Counted from the stretch's first letter, positions 53,121 through 63,999 are shown. The stretch is DNA of 64,000 nt from Cercophora sp. LCS_1 (GCA_036250225.1 JAPZLL010000009.1:1178001-1242000); one strand, 5' to 3'. Notes: generated by a model not told the origin, from the sequence alone. Program-made: numbers and translations.

Positions 53121-55073
53121 TCACTTTTTGTCGAACTCGTCCATCTGATATCCCACCGTAGGCGACCCCATCGACTGCAAATGATCCATGACAGGAATAC
53201 TCGAGTCCATCTTCCTCCCACCCCTCCTCCACGGCCCAACCCCAACACCCTCGAGCGCCATCCTCAACAGCCAATAGTGACTATCCAGATCCCTCGCGAG
53301 CTCCCGCATCTGTCCCTCCCGCGTGATCCAATGGCCCCTCACAATGCTCACGACGCGTCCCAACGAGACACTTAGCAAAATAACACCCGCACAAAACAGG
53401 ATGACCAACATGACGGCCCAAAACCTAAAGTTTTGATATTGCCCCGTCGTCTTGATACGCATGTTGTGGCAATTTGTATACACTGCGTCCTTCTCGGGTC
53501 CCGATGGCATGTTGTCATACGCCTGGTATAGTAGCGTGCGCTCGTAGACCGGGCTGGTCTTGTCAATCCGGTCCAGAAAACGCATGATGTGCGCTTGTAA
53601 CAAGGCCAACTTCGTCTCGAACCAGAGCTGCACCTCCTTTTTCCAGTGATCTGGCTCGAGGTGCAGTGAGTACGTGTCCGCAAAGACCGACTCCCTCGCG
53701 ATTAAGGCGGAGGCACCCAAGGTAGCAAGCCCCATCGTTCCTACATCGGCGAGGCCGAGCAGCAGAGCGGAGCGCTTGATGGCGGTGAACTGGTTGAGAT
53801 TGAGCTCGAGATGGGCATACGACTCGTTGAATGCCTCCGCCGCATGCGTGAGCTTCGTGCATTTGTCCGTGACAGGGTTGCAGAACTGGACCTGTTGCTC
53901 GCAGGCGAGAAAGTTGAGGTGGTTGTTCCCGTAGTAGAACGGATCGGAGAAGTTGGTTCCGTTGGCCAGGAAGAGCGGATCGTAAATGGGTCCGGAGTAT
54001 CGGATCGAGTTCTGGGAGACATAGCAAATCGTTACGTCGCAGTCCTCCTTCCGTGTGAGGTTTTCCGGCCACACGAGTTGGCGGGCGGCGCCAGTCCACC
54101 ACCGACAGCTGGTGCTGTAGCCTGTGCTGAGGGCCTCGGGTTTTTCCGCAAACACGGCAGGTTCTGTGGTGTTGGTGATGGCGGATATGTCGAGGGTCGT
54201 GTAGCCACCCTTCGAGCTGACGAATTTGACCATGTCTGAGCCATCGATAGGGGAGCAAGCCATGCGGTGTCGGACGCCTGAGCGATCCATAGGCGGAGCG
54301 TTGATGCCTAGGTGGAAATGCGAGTCTAGCATCCCAGTGTCGAAGATGATGGTCGTGTTTGAGGAAGATGTGTCGTTTGCCAGGCACCTACCTTCACCAA
54401 GGAATGGACACGGTCCTGAGGAAATATCATAGTCCAGTCGTCGTCGCGGGAACATGCTGTTAGTTGCAGCCAGGGGCTGTTTCCCCCTGGAGTAAAACCA
54501 GCTTGCATATGCCCGGGCACTTTGCGTGTCGTCAACTCTGGCACGAAAGGCCTCGAAGCTCGTTGGTTTCCGATCATCCACCTGAATCGCTGCCCAGTTG
54601 AACTCCCACCCCCCACAGTTCTCGCTTGGGCGAGCTAGGACAATAACGTCGGCCTCGCTCTGCGTCGCGACCGCCGAGACAAAGATACTAAAAATACCAA
54701 AGACGATGATGATCAATCCTGCGACGAGTCCGGTGGGGAGCAACGTCTTGAGCACCGGGTATGGTGTCTGAGCCCAAGCTGAGCAGAGCCAAAACGAATC
54801 AAGGACCGCAGATATTGGCGTGCCATTGTTGCGAAGGAGCGTTTGAACCTGCTGCTGGAAAGGATCGGATCGTGTCGCGTGCCGGACGCGGAGTTGGTGA
54901 TAGACGTATGCAAAGATCCTCCACATCGCGCCGCCTGCCAGTGACACCAGGAGGGCGAGCGCCGAAATCAGGACGTTGCCCCATTGCAGCGGCAAAGTGA
55001 GAACGACTTTGTCAACCCCTTGTTGTGAATAGTCGAGCCATATGCCGTTGTACACCGATAGGTTGGTGGCCAT
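53121..55073 (-). CDS. Large multi-TM fungal membrane protein with glycosylated ectodomain
   Basis: Single exon, 650 aa, start at MATNLSVYNGIWLDYSQQG. The family opening (NGIW.DYS) supports this start over the upstream in-frame Met, which would add 93 residues of leader-like text. Members are widespread in Pezizomycotina and carry no tested function; some databases label them cytochrome P450, but no heme-binding FxxGxxxC is present. TM helices: VLISALALLVSLAGGAMW, GLVAGLIIIVFGIFSIFVSA, ALLLGLADVGTMGLATLGAS and FWAVMLVILFCAGVILLSVS. The region between helices 2 and 3 is a Cys-containing ectodomain with many N-glycosylation sites (NDT, NTT, NLT, NGT, NFS, NES). The conserved block SENCGGW is visible. 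The gene is related in architecture, but not obviously in sequence, to the protein at 34327-36448. Confidence 0.82.
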   Translation of the reverse strand: MATNLSVYNGIWLDYSQQGVDKVVLTLPLQWGNVLISALALLVSLAGGAMWRIFAYVYHQLRVRHATRSDPFQQQVQTLLRNNGTPISAVLDSFWLCSAWAQTPYPVLKTLLPTGLVAGLIIIVFGIFSIFVSAVATQSEADVIVLARPSENCGGWEFNWAAIQVDDRKPTSFEAFRARVDDTQSARAYASWFYSRGKQPLAATNSMFPRRRLDYDISSGPCPFLGEGRCLANDTSSSNTTIIFDTGMLDSHFHLGINAPPMDRSGVRHRMACSPIDGSDMVKFVSSKGGYTTLDISAITNTTEPAVFAEKPEALSTGYSTSCRWWTGAARQLVWPENLTRKEDCDVTICYVSQNSIRYSGPIYDPLFLANGTNFSDPFYYGNNHLNFLACEQQVQFCNPVTDKCTKLTHAAEAFNESYAHLELNLNQFTAIKRSALLLGLADVGTMGLATLGASALIARESVFADTYSLHLEPDHWKKEVQLWFETKLALLQAHIMRFLDRIDKTSPVYERTLLYQAYDNMPSGPEKDAVYTNCHNMRIKTTGQYQNFRFWAVMLVILFCAGVILLSVSLGRVVSIVRGHWITREGQMRELARDLDSHYWLLRMALEGVGVGPWRRGGRKMDSSIPVMDHLQSMGSPTVGYQMDEFDKK

Positions 55074-56068
55074 GTTGGCATTGGGAGTTAGATGCCGACG
55101 ACGCGGAGCCGTTGACACGTCGTTGAGGAAATTTGAGGATGCGCACCAAGGAAGAAATGAAGGGCGAACAAAGTCCGAGGCATCGCACTTTGTTCGCGGT
55201 GGCCCTTGCTTGGGTTTCAGGGGTTGAATGTTGACCCCTGGATGGATCGAGGACGCCACGGCTTGGCGTTGATGATCGACAACATCTGCCGAACCGGTCC
55301 CTCCACCGCCAGTGAAGTGACCGTTGAGCTGACCTGGTTTGTTTAGTTGCACTCATCAAAAATAGGACCACTCGCCCTACCTGGCGTCCACCTAGAGGTA
55401 CTTTGCTGCTCTCTCTCGAAGAATTGCGCGGAGAGCATCGTGCAAGTTTCGCCTGACGAAAATCCACCGCTTGCCTCTCGGGGTTTTCACTGTCAGAGGA
55501 TGGGCGCCTCTTCGAAATCGGCCTGATATTCTCCCACAACTGGCGAGGACCACGTATAAGACAGTGCCGTGCAGAATGGAGCATTGTCTAAAGAGACGGT
55601 AACGAAGGAGCATTCGTTCCACGGGAGCGTCGTTAACTTTAGCAATCGGATCGAGCGACGGTCAGGAAGGGGTTCGCAGCTAATTAGTTATAGGGGACAG
55701 CTCGGGCTGTTTGGATCTTGGGGCCGCTGAACTGCCGGCTGCTGGACTGTTGGAACGGATTTGGAAACATGGTGGTCGGTCTCGAGCTGCTAGTTGTTCC
55801 TAGCGTCGTGTGGGCCAGCCGTCATCAGGATTGTAGAGTCGGTGAGAGGTACCTCATATTTCGCCCTATCCCCTTCGAAACCTTCTTCCCCACCTCCCTT
55901 CCATCGTCGTCGTGGTGGATGGCGTAAATGCGATCGCCTAAGGTAAGGAACCTTCGTGGTGCGCTAAACCGTAAGCGGGTATACGCTCTATGTTCGACCT
56001 TGCATCGCTACCAAGGGAATGTGGTTCGGTCTTTCAGGATAGACTTTCGGCAAAAAAGGAAAAAATGA
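55074..56068. other. Intergenic region
   Basis: About 1 kb: promoter and leader of the membrane-protein gene, then sequence without any gene I can support. The frame continues open upstream of the chosen start to about 55352 on the minus strand. Confidence 0.45.
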
Positions 56069-56159
56069 TGCGGTTTATGTGGATCGAACACATGACCTTC
56101 AGATTGACATCCCGAAGTTTGACTTCAGTCTGACGCTCTCCCAACTGAGCTAAACCCGC
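56069..56159 (-). tRNA. tRNA-Phe(GAA) with 18-bp intron
   Basis: Acceptor GCGGGTT opposite AAACCGC with one G-A mismatch at the fifth pair, discriminator A. D arm GCTCAGTTGGGAGAGC, anticodon stem TCAGA/TCTGA, loop C-T-GAA-G then A. Intron 56105-56122 after position 37; its CTTC pairs with the anticodon-side GAAG. T arm ATGTG-TTCGATC-CACAT. Six A at 56060-56065 supply the Pol III T6 stop. Reads UUC and UUU. Confidence 0.95.
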
Positions 56160-56674
56160 CTCTTGCTCCACTTGTGAAGTTGTTAAATTCTGGCTTTCAA
56201 AATCCTGTTAATATCGTGATTACACCCGGCCGATCGCGAAATGGGTGGCGCTCAGCATCTCCCCCTTTCACTTCGCCTGTTGGGTGCGGCGACGGGGCAA
56301 CGTGGGGGACGGAACTTTCGAAACCAGCCGCACGACATCACCGCCGCTTGGACTAGCTCTTACCAAGCAGGTTGTGCACATGGAGCAAAGAGCCCGCAAT
56401 CCCCGCGAGAAGTATTGCGGGCCCAAGATCATTTGTGAGCAACAGTTTTGCTCATCGTCAAGAGAGGAAACACGTGCCGACTGGCCTAGCGGATGATTCA
56501 TTCGAAAAGAGACCGGGGAATGCCTGGCAACGTAGACGAACTCGTTCAATTTCCATGTTCGATAGACGTATCACCCACCAGACATAGCAACACGGCTTGG
56601 ATAAATGCCCCCAGCGATGGCAACCCCCGTGTGCAACCGATAGCCAATGTTGAAAATGCCCCGAACATCACCGC
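56160..56674. other. Intergenic region
   Basis: About 0.5 kb between tRNA-Phe and the coiled-coil gene. No gene seen; the short overlapping frames here have no domain. Confidence 0.45.
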
Positions 56675-57208
56675 CTACTCCTCCACCTCTTCAACCTTCA
56701 CCCTCACGGCCTCCGCCTCCTTGAACCCTGAACCTCCTCCCGCCATGTCCGCGCCCCGTCCCCCTTCTTTCATGAGCTTCTCCATGACCTTGAATTTCTT
56801 TCCGAATTCTTCGAAGATCCTTTTCTTCTCGGCTTCCAACCTGGCGCTCTTCCTCACCAACTCGTCCACCTCCCGGTCTATCATGGCGTCCAGTTTGGCG
56901 TTCAATTCCATCGCCTCCTTTTCGCGCTTGGCCCAGATCGCCTCTTGCTCTGCGTGCTCTTGTCGCGCCCGTTTGTGTCGTTGAATATCACCCCTGCACT
57001 GCCTCGCTTCTCTCTCCCACTTCTTGATCTCCTTCTCGCATCTCTGAAGCTCTTTCTCGCACCTCGCGATCGCCTTGCCTGATTTCTCTACTCGAGCGGA
57101 ATAACTGTTTTTTTGCGCGGCGTTGTACCTGACGTCACACTTGATTCGCCTGTTACGCTGATTCTTGCGCTTCCTTTTTCTGGCCAAAGTCTTCTTGTTC
57201 GACGACAT
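56675..57208 (-). CDS. Highly charged coiled-coil protein, unknown
   Basis: Single exon, 177 aa. The first 25 residues are strongly basic (KKTLARKRKRKNQRNRRIK), suitable for a nuclear or nucleolar signal. Residues about 30-145 are a continuous Lys/Glu/Arg-rich coiled coil with regular Cys at RCEKELQRCEKEIKKW. The tail is Gly-rich and then acidic (VRVKVEEVEE). I recognise no family. Low-complexity charged frames can arise by chance, but start, stop and charge pattern are coherent over the whole frame and the antisense strand offers nothing better. Probably a lineage-restricted gene. Confidence 0.55.
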   Translation of the reverse strand: MSSNKKTLARKRKRKNQRNRRIKCDVRYNAAQKNSYSARVEKSGKAIARCEKELQRCEKEIKKWEREARQCRGDIQRHKRARQEHAEQEAIWAKREKEAMELNAKLDAMIDREVDELVRKSARLEAEKKRIFEEFGKKFKVMEKLMKEGGRGADMAGGGSGFKEAEAVRVKVEEVEE

Positions 57209-57708
57209 TTTGTGCGGTCGGTTGCAGGATTGCGGTCTCGCCGGTGGCTCGGTCGGGGTTCGCGTGTGTCGGTATTAGAAGTTGCTAGCAGCCAGATCTG
57301 GCCTTTTGGGCGAGGAGGAAGCGCTTGCGTTCTCGTGGGTTGGGGAACGAAGAGATGCAGCGAAGGATTTTACCACTGGAGAGGGGGAGCGAACAGCAGC
57401 CTTAAGTCGCCTTCCTTCTAGGACAGGACGGAAAGCATCTAATTGCGCAATCACGCTATCTCACGCTACGGAGAAGGAAGGAGCAGGTCACACGGCTCAC
57501 AGAAAAGTCACCCCGCGATATGGCGCGGGAAGGAGTGGGCCACACATGTTCAAGTCACCACCGACATCAAGCACAAAATCCCATGACAAAGTATTTTCCC
57601 TATCTGAGTCAAGCAGCATCAAGCCGGGTTGTCCCAGCAGCTACCTATCCACCTCAAATTTCCCATATTACTTGTCAAGATTCCTCCATGTGCATCAATG
57701 TACAGACG
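57209..57708. other. Intergenic region
   Basis: About 0.5 kb: promoter of the coiled-coil gene and 3' flank of the mucin-like gene. No gene seen. Confidence 0.5.
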
Positions 57709-59540
57709 TTAAAGTCCACCATATCTTCCGTACTTGCCATACCAAGCCGCCATACCCGTCGTAGTCGAGCTCGTGCTAGAACCCGCTCTGGAGAGCGTCG
57801 AAAATGTGGTCGGCACGGTGAACGTCGCGTTCACTGAGCCACTCAAAGCATCAGTGGCCGACGTAGCCGACACAGGCGCGGTCGGGTTCGAAAAGGTGTA
57901 TCCGCCGTAGCCCTCCCACTGGACGGAGGATGTTGTCTTTGCGCTGTCCACTGAGGTTGTGGAATTGTATCCCACGCTACTCGAGGGGTGAGCAGTGACA
58001 GTAAGCTCCGAGGTGGCGGTCACGACAACGGTTGTGACGGGTTCGACAGAAGACGAACCAGACAGAGCGTCGGTCGCAGATGTTAGTGCTGTGTTGGATA
58101 CAGAACTTGGGATGCCGGAGGGCGTGACAAACACCGTGGTAACGTCCGACGCGGTTACAATAAATGTGGTGACTGACTCTTCCGTCGCAGAGGGAGGTCC
58201 GGTCAGGGCATCCGTAGCTGAAGTCTCAGTGACAGGAGTGACGGAGCTAGGAGTCCACGAAGTCGACGAGGTCTTAACGATAGTAGGAGCCGGGACGACG
58301 ACAGTGCTGTAGCCTGAGCTGGTGACGGTTATCACGACGGTGACGTTGCTGCCAGTCGTCGAGCTGGCGGAGGAGGGGCCAGTGAGGGCATCGGTGGCTG
58401 AGGTCTCAAAGATGGGAGATGATGACGGAACCTCGAGGGTTGTCACCGAGCCAGAAACGGTCGAAATGGACCAACCGAAGGGAACAGACTCCGTACTGGA
58501 TGGGGCTTCAGGTGCCGATGAGGTTACCGCTTCTCCGCTCGCTGTGCCGGGGCTCGAGGTGGTGAAGGTCCCAACGCTGAATGAGACGATAGGCGATGTG
58601 ACTCCCGACGCTCCAATGCTGGTCACGTAAGTCGTACCATCCCATGTACTGCTTGTCGAGATGGTGGTATTTGAACCATTTCCAAGGACCGAAGTGACTG
58701 AAGAGGTTGGCGCCGACGCAGTCGTTGAAGGAGTCTCGGCGCTCAGAGTCGTATAGGTTAGACTCGGGTGGTATCCAGTCGAGGAAGCACTCTGTCCACT
58801 GCCAGTACCGGTGCCGGTGCCGCCAGGCCATGTCCAGGTTCTCGAGGATCCAGAGCCAGTGCCAGTGGGCTCAACTGTCGGTGTTGTGGGAGTAATGGCA
58901 GTGGTTTGCTCGGTGATCCAGATTGTGAACGAGGACAACCACGCGGAGAAGCTTGCCGTCGACATCCAGTGCGGTTCCGACGACCCCCAATGCGGTTCCA
59001 CGTTGTCGGACGAAGTAGAAGTGAGCTGAGTTGTCAACGTTGTCAGGGATGTCACTGTGCTAGCGCCCGAAATGGCAGCGGATGATCCCTCGCCGCTGAT
59101 GGGGAGAGTCGCCGAGGTGAAGTTCGCTCCGCTGCCAGTGCCGATTGCAGAAGTAGCCGACGAGGTCGTGTTGGGGTAGATGGGGCCCGAGGCAGACGAG
59201 GAACCAAGGCCGCCAGTGCTTGCGACAGAACTGACAACACCAGTGGAGAGGACTGAAGAAGGGAGGACCGAGGGCACGTTGGGGGCGGGCAAACCAGAGC
59301 AGAGGGCAGAGACGATCACCGTCTTGATGGTGACGGTGGAAGTCGCCGTGACTGTCTTGGTGAAGGCGACATCCTCGTACGCGGGGACGTGTCTCTTGGG
59401 ACGACGGAGAGCCTCATTCGGCAAGGCAGCCGCCGGAGCCCCGCTGTGATTGTCAGTACTGCTCCCGTGGACGCGCCGTAGAGATCTATGCAGACTCACC
59501 CCAAGGCGAGGAAGGCGGTCAAAAGACCAAGACCGAGCAT
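57709..59540 (-). CDS. Secreted Ser/Thr-rich mucin-like protein with Kex2 site and SATDAL repeats
   Basis: Two exons, 59540-59500 and 59443-57709, 591 aa. The intron 59444-59499 (GTGAGT..CAG) falls inside the signal peptide, joining MLGLGLLTAFLALG to GAPAAALPNEAL. A dibasic site follows at once (RRPKR, then HVPAYEDV), a likely Kex2 cleavage that would release a short propeptide. The mature part is extremely Ser/Thr/Val-rich and probably heavily O-mannosylated, with VTxTSTVTIKT-type strands near its start. The C-terminal third has four copies of SATDAL[TS]G spaced about 47-73 residues apart. The end, AAWYGKYGRYGGL, is Tyr/Gly-rich with no hydrophobic GPI signal, so the protein is likely wall-retained or secreted free. 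No enzymatic domain. The intron is required, since the frame upstream of 59443 lacks a signal peptide. Confidence 0.8.
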
Positions 59541-61417
59541 CTTGAAGACGTAACCCTGTTGAAGAGAGTAACTCTGATGGATGTAAAAGGCGTGACCGGA
59601 TAAAAGAGTGCGCAGGCCGAAAAAGAAACGAGTGAAATCCTGCTTGTGGGTGGAAAGGTGAAAAGATTGCAGGAAGGAAGGTGAGGAAGGCGGTCCAGCT
59701 TTTTGTAGGTGGGAGGAGAAAAATCGATAGGTGGAAGGAGGGCAACGATTGGTAAGTCCTCGCACGAAAAACTCAAGGGCTTCGACTTGTTTCTCCACTC
59801 AGGCCGCCTGGCTGCAGCTCCAAACGTATATGGAAGGTACGGCCAGCGTGGCACACAATCCACGCTCCCGGATTTTTTAAGTGTTTGTCTCCGTGTTTGT
59901 AGGGCATTGCAGATCTGGGACCCACTTGTGTTGCTCGAAGGGGGCCTTTTCGATCTTGAACGCGTCCAGTTGCCACCTTCCAATGGCACCTTCTCTCTAC
60001 GCGGAGACCCATCTCCAGGCAATGCGAGCAGGCAATAGATAGGGCAATAGATGAAATTAGGTTGGTGATATCTCCCTTCGACAGTCATTCTAACTGAAAA
60101 AAAGCTACATGACACTGGAGACCAGGAGAAGCACACAATCACAAGCCGGGAGCAGGAAGCGAGCACCGAGAGCAGTCTCGTATCAAGGAACCCATGTCCT
60201 CCCGATGTAGGCAATCTATCCGTTGTCAGCCACAGCGGAATCGCGGGTGCTTGGCGATTACGCGAAGCCTTGCCGACCCGTGGCTGCACGTCGCCGCTTT
60301 GTTACACACTTACCAGTCAAGCCGGCAGACAGACAGGAGGCAGAAAGGCAAACACGCATTGACATTCGGCCATGGGGGCGCATTGGCTCATCGGTCGATA
60401 GCCGTTTGACCCCGCGAAACAACACAGCAGACCTGTCACTTTCGCGAGCAAAGGGCGGCGGCTACCAGAAGATGTCGTCCAACGTCGTGTCCCAACAGCA
60501 ACCCGGGAGATCCAAGATCTCCGTCTCATCAGACACACGAGGTCGGGTCGGGTCGACTCGGGATGATATCAATGTCGCAGCGAGAAAAACGTGAAAGAAG
60601 CAGGTGGCTGAGCTTCCGGAAAATCCCGTCATGGGGGCGTAGAACATGGAGAGAGGCTGTGAGTCCCAGACATACCTTAAATATCCAAGGACTATTGCGC
60701 TGATGTTTTCAGTTTCGGGTTTCGGAAAAGAAGATGCGTGTGGACGAGACAGATGTCTCGGACTCAATCCGAGGACCAACCGCTGTGACTGGGCCGTTTG
60801 TTCGTTTGCCTCGTGTTTGTGAACGCTGGGGATGGATCAGCAAGGATAGCCTGGGTATCAAAAGCTAATCTGGGTTTGAGGTGCATCTTTCCAGTCCAAC
60901 CTTATCGCAAACTTCGTGTTGAAGAAAAGCCTGCGAGCTTTTCCACCACTTCGTCAACATCTTGCGCAGCATCAGGTCAAACAGCCTGCTGCTGCCCAAT
61001 CCCGGCGATGGTATTGTACCTGTTCCTGCATCGACCAACCTGCGCCCTTCCGCGCTCCAGGTGACACAACGCCGTTCCCCTCATCAAGATTGCATCAGTC
61101 ACCCGTCCATCGAGCGCTCTCGAGGCGGACAGCATGCTGCGTGTTTAGCAGAATCGACGGGAAGACCCGCCGCACTGATGGGATAAGCGGTGAGATCTCG
61201 CACAGCGCTGTCCCCAAAATGCGGTCAAGCCGGCATCGCAAACATCGTCGGACGCGCATTGGTCAATCCCATGTTTCGAACGAAATGAGTCAAGTGTAGA
61301 GTAGATGAACCACCCCTGAGCCCCCGGCTCCCAGCATTACCCATGGATGCAATCCGACCAAACAAGGAAAACGACAAAATACTGTTACAGCTATCACCGC
61401 AACGGCCAAACCTCAAT
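59541..61417. other. Intergenic region
   Basis: About 1.9 kb: promoter and leader of the mucin-like gene on the left, 3' flank of the superoxide dismutase gene on the right. Frames here (for example 60462-60779 minus) carry no domain. Confidence 0.5.
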
Positions 61418-62211
61418 TCACAGGACAGCCTTGAGGGCAGCAAACACATCCTCCCTCGACCCAGCAAACCGCTCCTCGGCCACCTTCCAGTTGATGACCT
61501 TCCAGATGTTCTCCACATATGCCGCCTTGCCGTTGAGATACTGTTCACAAGTTAGCACTCATATTGCTTCATTAACCCCCATTTGCATCCCAACTCACCT
61601 GCAAATAATAAGCATGCTCCCACATGTCCACCCCGAAAATCGGTGTCCCCTCCAAAACCGGATCCTGGTCCTTGGTTGTCACGACCCTGAGCACTTCGCC
61701 CTCCTTTACCAACCACCCCCATCCGCTCCCCTGAATGCCCAGCAACGCCTTGCCAAACTCCTTCTTGAAGTCATCCACGCTGCCCCAGCGCTTCTCAATC
61801 GCTGCAGACAACGACGGCGCAGACTCCTGCTTGGCGTCGTCGCTGTCGGCGGGTGCCAGGTTCTGCCAGAACAGCGAGTGGTTGATGTGGCCGCCGCCGT
61901 TGAACTTGATGGTTTGCTGCAGGCCGATCTGGGCCGAGATATCGTTTGACGTGAGGGCGGTGAGGTGGGACTGGAGGGCTGCGTTGAGGTTCGTTACGTA
62001 GGCTTGGTGGTGTTCTTTGATTGTGTCAGCGGTGGTGAGGGAGAGTTAGGGGGAGAGGGGCTCACTGCTGTGGTGGAGGGTCATGATTTGGGTTGAGATG
62101 TAGGGTTCCAGGGCCTGGTCCGGAGTGTTAGACTGCATGATGTAGTTGGGGAGGCGAGCATACATCGTAGCCGTAGGGGAGCTGGGGGAGAGAGTAGCTT
62201 GTCACGGCCAT
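61418..62211 (-). CDS. Mn/Fe superoxide dismutase (probably cytosolic Mn-SOD)
   Basis: Dismutates superoxide to O2 and H2O2. Exons: 62211-62164, 62114-62066, 62014-61599 and 61540-61418, giving 211 aa. Introns are 49, 51 and 58 bp. Metal ligands are visible: His30 in LHHSKHHQAYV (codon for Lys33 spans intron 2), the second His of GGGHINHSLFW, and Asp and His of DMWEHAYYLQY, which is completed across intron 3. The Mn-type GGGHINHS and the closing WKVINWKVAEERF support the call. I chose the ATG of MAVTSYSLPQLPYGYD, which has a good ACCATGG context and no targeting peptide. An in-frame ATG at 62286 would add 25 residues (MVNFGNVLSYLTLHPSQQ..) that do not look like a normal Arg-rich presequence. 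Confidence 0.93.
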
Positions 62212-62904
62212 GGTCGCGTTTTCGGTGAGGACCTGCTGCGAGGGATGCAGGGTGAGGTAGGAGAGGACGTTGCCAAAATTGACCATTTTGACTGCCGGCG
62301 GGATGGGTGCCTGTTGTCCAATTGACGATGAGTGTCCAAAATGGGATGAGAGGAGCCGTCAAGGTGCTTGGCGATCGAGGTTCTCGTCGCTTGGCGTGTG
62401 GGGGTGGTTGGTCGTTGAGCGATGTCTGCGGCCGGGATGAGATGAAGTCGCGTCGCAAGGGATGATGATGACACGCGTGCGCGGGGTGGTGGGGATTTCC
62501 CGCGCAAACGTGCTCAATCGCGAGCAGTGGGAATTTCTGCGGCAGATGTGGCCCGCGCTTTTTGCTGCTGACACAGCCTGGAAACCCGAGACAGCGGACC
62601 TCAACGGCTGCCAAGCACTCTCAGGGGCGCTGAAAGAGGCAGTTTGCGCTTGATTTCGGCGTTGTGATTGGATTCTCATCTTGCATGGCTTCCGGCGCCC
62701 TGGGGTTGGCCCTGGTCGTGGGAACTCGAGGAGGTGGGGACCTTACTGGCTGCGATGGACAGCGGACGCGCACCTTTACGGCCAGCTCGCTATAAGAGGT
62801 AGACGGCGTCGCGAGACAGAGTTAGACAGCAAGACATTCAGTCCATTATCGGTCATCAGCTTCAACGTGTTAAATTCAAGATACAAGATATATCACAAGA
62901 AAAA
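62212..62904. other. Divergent intergenic region
   Basis: About 0.7 kb shared by the divergently transcribed SOD gene and the small orphan gene; it must hold both promoters. Frames on the minus strand here overlap the SOD leader. Confidence 0.5.
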
Positions 62905-63362
62905 ATGTGTGGAGGAGACTGCTCACCCTCATCGACGCCCCGGATCGGCGCCCGAGTCGACTTTCGGCTGGGGAATCTCCTGTTCCTCAATCCCTCAACA
63001 CCAAGCAGCGCCCTCGCTACACACGTCCGCTTCAGACCAAATGAAGACATCCCAACCGATGATGCAGATAGCCTTCTCGTTTCCATCCAGTTTGTACCGC
63101 CCCTGCAATTAGCTATCCCGGTCACTAATACGTTGACAGTGTGAGCGGGGACCTGACGAAGCCCGTTGGGGAGAGCGGCTTGATGCAGCAATTTACCATA
63201 TCACGGTCTGGCATCGTTACAGATGGGGATGACAATTTCGAGATGGCGCTCAGTGAATCTGTATCGCTAAACGTGGGAAACGATGGCATCATTGGCCGGC
63301 GGGTGTCAGTGACACAAGGGGGGCAAGTTGTGGCTGATGGCATTGTTGGGTTCAACTTCTGA
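62905..63362 (+). CDS. Small two-exon protein, unknown
   Basis: Exons 62905-63089 and 63140-63362, 135 aa. The intron 63090-63139 (GTTTGT donor, CTAAT branch-like site, CAG acceptor) joins LLVSI to HVSGDLTKPVGESGL. I do not recognise the family. There is no signal peptide. The C-terminal half alternates polar and hydrophobic residues (LMQQFTISRSGIVTDGDD, VSLNVGN, RRVSVTQGGQVVADGIVGFN), which suggests a small beta-sheet domain. The start MCGGDCSPSS has two near-terminal Cys. The two half frames are individually short, so the model depends on the intron; without it the first frame ends after 79 codons. Divergent from the SOD gene. Confidence 0.6.
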
Positions 63363-63651
63363 TCGACCTGGGAGATGCGCCTTGTCATTTTTTCGGATTG
63401 CATTCAGCAATGGCGTTTTGATAAACTTGATAGGATCGATTCGCTGGAGTTCAAGGATTAGGATTCATGCTTAGGTGCTGGAAGATCATGGAGCGGAAAC
63501 GCAGTGTAGCAATCATTGTTCATAGACAAAGAGCCGTTGCCTCATAAATGTCAAAATGCCTCCAACTACATGCGCCAGTCCTTTCCTAAATGCACACAAC
63601 ATCCGCAAGGAGCCACCATATATACCGTTCCAAAAGCAGCCAACACGACGA

Positions 63652-63999
63652 CTAGGCCTGGGTTTCATTCCAGTCCGACCATCTCCGGACAACATCGTCA
63701 ATCTCAGCCACAGCATTCCGGCTTGCATCTACCTCAAACCACTCTCGATGTTCTTTCCCGCAAGCCGAGCACTTCTCCCGGTCTGCAACCCGCATCCCCC
63801 GCCCAGAGAGCTCGATATGCACAAGCCTTTCGACCTTGTGGCTGTGCGGGACCTTCCGAGCGGCGCCGGCCGGGCTACCTGACGGGACGTACGGGTAGTA
63901 TCTGATCAGTGAGAGGTTATACCCGCACTGGCGCTTCCACTCGTTCAATCTCCGCTGCACATTGGTCGCGCGCCCAATCTTGAGAAGGATCTTCTTGTT
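63652..63999 (-). CDS. T5orf172 / GIY-YIG-like domain protein, 3' part
   Basis: Minus-strand frame ending at 63652 and open to the window edge, so the N-terminus is missing. The visible 115 residues start KKILLKIGRATNVQRRLNEW, the typical KIGRt.nv.RRL.eW of T5orf172 (Mug113-type) domains, which are relatives of GIY-YIG nucleases. The block SHKVERLVHIELSGRGMR and CSACGKEHREWFEV then match the C-terminal half of the same domain, with its conserved Glu-Arg-Leu-His and REWFEV. Fungal members are long, often disordered proteins and are not biochemically characterised. The Cys pair in KCSACGKEH could bind metal. Confidence 0.85.
   Translation of the reverse strand, partial: NKKILLKIGRATNVQRRLNEWKRQCGYNLSLIRYYPYVPSGSPAGAARKVPHSHKVERLVHIELSGRGMRVADREKCSACGKEHREWFEVDASRNAVAEIDDVVRRWSDWNETQA

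Noticed and set aside
53563..54387. 274-codon minus-strand frame in another phase
   Set aside because: His/Arg/Pro-rich frame-shifted shadow of the 650-aa membrane protein.
53121..55073. Cytochrome P450 label sometimes used for this family
   Set aside because: No heme-binding Cys motif, no ExxR helix; the layout is a multi-TM ectodomain protein.
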